A stretch of 64,000 nucleotides of DNA from Vibrio tubiashii (lineage in GTDB: Bacteria > Pseudomonadota > Gammaproteobacteria > Enterobacterales > Vibrionaceae), in assembly GCA_000775715.1 (NCBI GenBank), contig JRWQ01000011.1, positions 496,001 through 560,000 of the forward strand, in the 5' to 3' direction. The position numbers were made by a program, and so were the translations under genes. The notes below the pieces were generated by a model. That model was not told where the DNA came from and did not search any database. It saw nothing but the letters and a program-made list of their open reading frames with translations. This document shows positions 62,936 to 64,000 of the stretch, piece by piece; position 1 is the first letter of the stretch; each line of letters opens with the position of its first letter.

Positions 62936-64000
62936 ATGAGCAAGTTGAAGCTGGTCGTGATCGGTAATGGTATGGTAGGACACCGTTACATCGAAGACCT
63001 AGTAGAGAAGACAGATGCTTCTCAGTATGAGATTACTGTTTTCTGTGAAGAACCACGTGTCGCTTATGACCGTGTCCACCTCTCTTCTTACTTTTCTCAC
63101 CACACCGCAGACGAACTATCGCTGGTTAAACAAGGCTTTTACGACAAGCATGGCGTAAACATGTTGATCGGCGAGCGCGCGATTAACGTTAACCGTGAAA
63201 AACGTATTGTTCATTCAAGTACTGGTCGTGAAATTCAGTACGACAAGCTGATCATGGCAACTGGCTCATTCCCATTTGTTCCACCGATTAAGGGCCGTGA
63301 GAGTAAAGACTGCTTTGTATACAGAACCATCGAAGACCTAAAAGCAATCGAAGCCTGTGCTAAGAAGAGTAAGGTTGGCGTTGTCATCGGTGGCGGTCTT
63401 CTTGGTTTGGAAGCTGCGGGTGCATTGAAAGCGCTAGGTGTCGAAACTCATGTGGTTGAATTTGCACCTAAGCTAATGGCTGAGCAGCTTGATCAAGCGG
63501 GGGGTAATCAGCTTCGCAAGAAAATCGAAAGCATGGGCGTGAAAGTTCACACCAGTAAAAACACGCTTGAGATAGCTCCTGAGGGTAAAGAAGCGCGTAA
63601 TGTCATGCTTTTTGCAGATGGTACAGAGCTAGAGACTGACTTCATTGTGTTCTCGGCAGGTATCCGTCCACAAGACAAACTTGCTCGTGAGATGAAGCTT
63701 GATGTCGCTCCTCGTGGCGGTATTGCTATTAACGACTTCTGTCAAACATCGGATGAAAATATCTACGCAGTAGGTGAGTGTGCCTCTTGGAATGAGACTT
63801 TCTATGGTCTAGTTGCTCCAGGTTACAAAATGGCAACGGTCGCGGTTGATCATCTGCTAGGTAACGACAGTAAGTTCGAAGGCGCTGACATGTCTGCCAA
63901 GCTTAAGCTATTGGGCGTGAAAGTGGGCTCAATTGGCGATGCTAACGGTCGCACTCCTGGCTGTAAGAGCTACGTTTACCAAAACGAAGAGCAAGAAGTT
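62936..64000 (+). CDS. nirB: Nitrite reductase (NADH) large subunit NirB, 5' part
   Basis: The first 355 codons of an open frame that runs off the window end. It encodes the FAD/NAD-binding portion of assimilatory/dissimilatory NirB: N-terminal FAD motif VVIGNGMVGHR, EEPRVAYDRVHLS, second nucleotide motif VVIGGGLLGLEAAGALKAL, and IYAVGECASW. The siroheme/4Fe-4S part lies beyond the window. The ATG at 62936 follows CCTAGGAAG. It is expected to reduce nitrite to ammonia with NirD under low oxygen. Confidence 0.95.
   Translation, partial: MSKLKLVVIGNGMVGHRYIEDLVEKTDASQYEITVFCEEPRVAYDRVHLSSYFSHHTADELSLVKQGFYDKHGVNMLIGERAINVNREKRIVHSSTGREIQYDKLIMATGSFPFVPPIKGRESKDCFVYRTIEDLKAIEACAKKSKVGVVIGGGLLGLEAAGALKALGVETHVVEFAPKLMAEQLDQAGGNQLRKKIESMGVKVHTSKNTLEIAPEGKEARNVMLFADGTELETDFIVFSAGIRPQDKLAREMKLDVAPRGGIAINDFCQTSDENIYAVGECASWNETFYGLVAPGYKMATVAVDHLLGNDSKFEGADMSAKLKLLGVKVGSIGDANGRTPGCKSYVYQNEEQEV

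Overview
The window looks like chromosomal DNA of a Vibrio species (gamma-proteobacterium, family Vibrionaceae). The evidence is a complete norspermidine pathway (fused diaminobutyrate aminotransferase/decarboxylase, carboxynorspermidine dehydrogenase, NspC), a TonB2-type operon with a long TtpC-like ExbB relative, a DUF2913 gene, and nrdAB-yfaE, ubiG and gyrA close together. I saw no tRNA, rRNA, CRISPR array, insertion sequence or prophage. The DNA is dense, ordinary gene-rich chromosome with Fur, LexA, PurR, FNR, CRP and DnaA type sites that can be read directly. The species cannot be fixed from this sequence.

Layout. 1-8.6 kb: a PhoQ-like sensor/regulator pair with a PepSY protein, the RadD helicase, RsuA, a Bcr/CflA drug exporter, a DUF2913 protein and an SDR-DUF2867 protein. 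8.7-15.9 kb: a MATE exporter, an AttEFGH-like operon (ATPase, long permease, CrtC/AttH lipocalin-like protein) and NhaA. 15.9-21.3 kb: a surface-adhesion locus with an OmpA-like protein and a TolC-like porin, divergent from a 1053-residue LapA/FrhA-type adhesin that carries a LapG-type TAAG site and a recent 336-bp internal duplication. 21.4-27.4 kb: polyamine synthesis, preceded by a large structured leader RNA; nspC has its own leader containing a long inverted repeat. 27.4-31 kb: an ACT-domain (GcvR-like) protein, a DUF3943 protein, a CinA-like protein and a small orphan. 31-35 kb: class Ia ribonucleotide reductase and its ferredoxin, with a perfect DnaA box and candidate NrdR boxes upstream. 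35-43.2 kb: ubiG, gyrA, a GGDEF-EAL protein with a degenerate GGDEF domain, an EF-hand protein, purC with a PurR operator, and a SulA-like SOS gene with a perfect LexA box.

43.4-48.6 kb: a DMT transporter, an L-2-hydroxyacid (lactate-like) dehydrogenase with an unusual specificity residue, an MBL-fold hydrolase and a CpxRA-like two-component system. 48.6-55.9 kb: an iron-uptake block with a Fur-box-preceded TonB-dependent receptor, then a Fur-box-preceded six-gene TonB2 energy-transduction operon. 55.9-62.5 kb: a small orphan, a DcuS/DcuR-type pair with a CRP-like site, a DUF2726/zinc-ribbon protein, a diguanylate cyclase and a PAS-containing chemoreceptor. 62.9-64 kb: the 5' part of nirB, with FNR and NarP-like sites spaced as in the classic Escherichia coli nir promoter.

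The observations most worth a second look are the structured RNA in front of the diaminobutyrate gene, the possible attenuator in front of nspC, and the adhesin, whose secretion ATPase, adaptor and protease are not encoded beside it.
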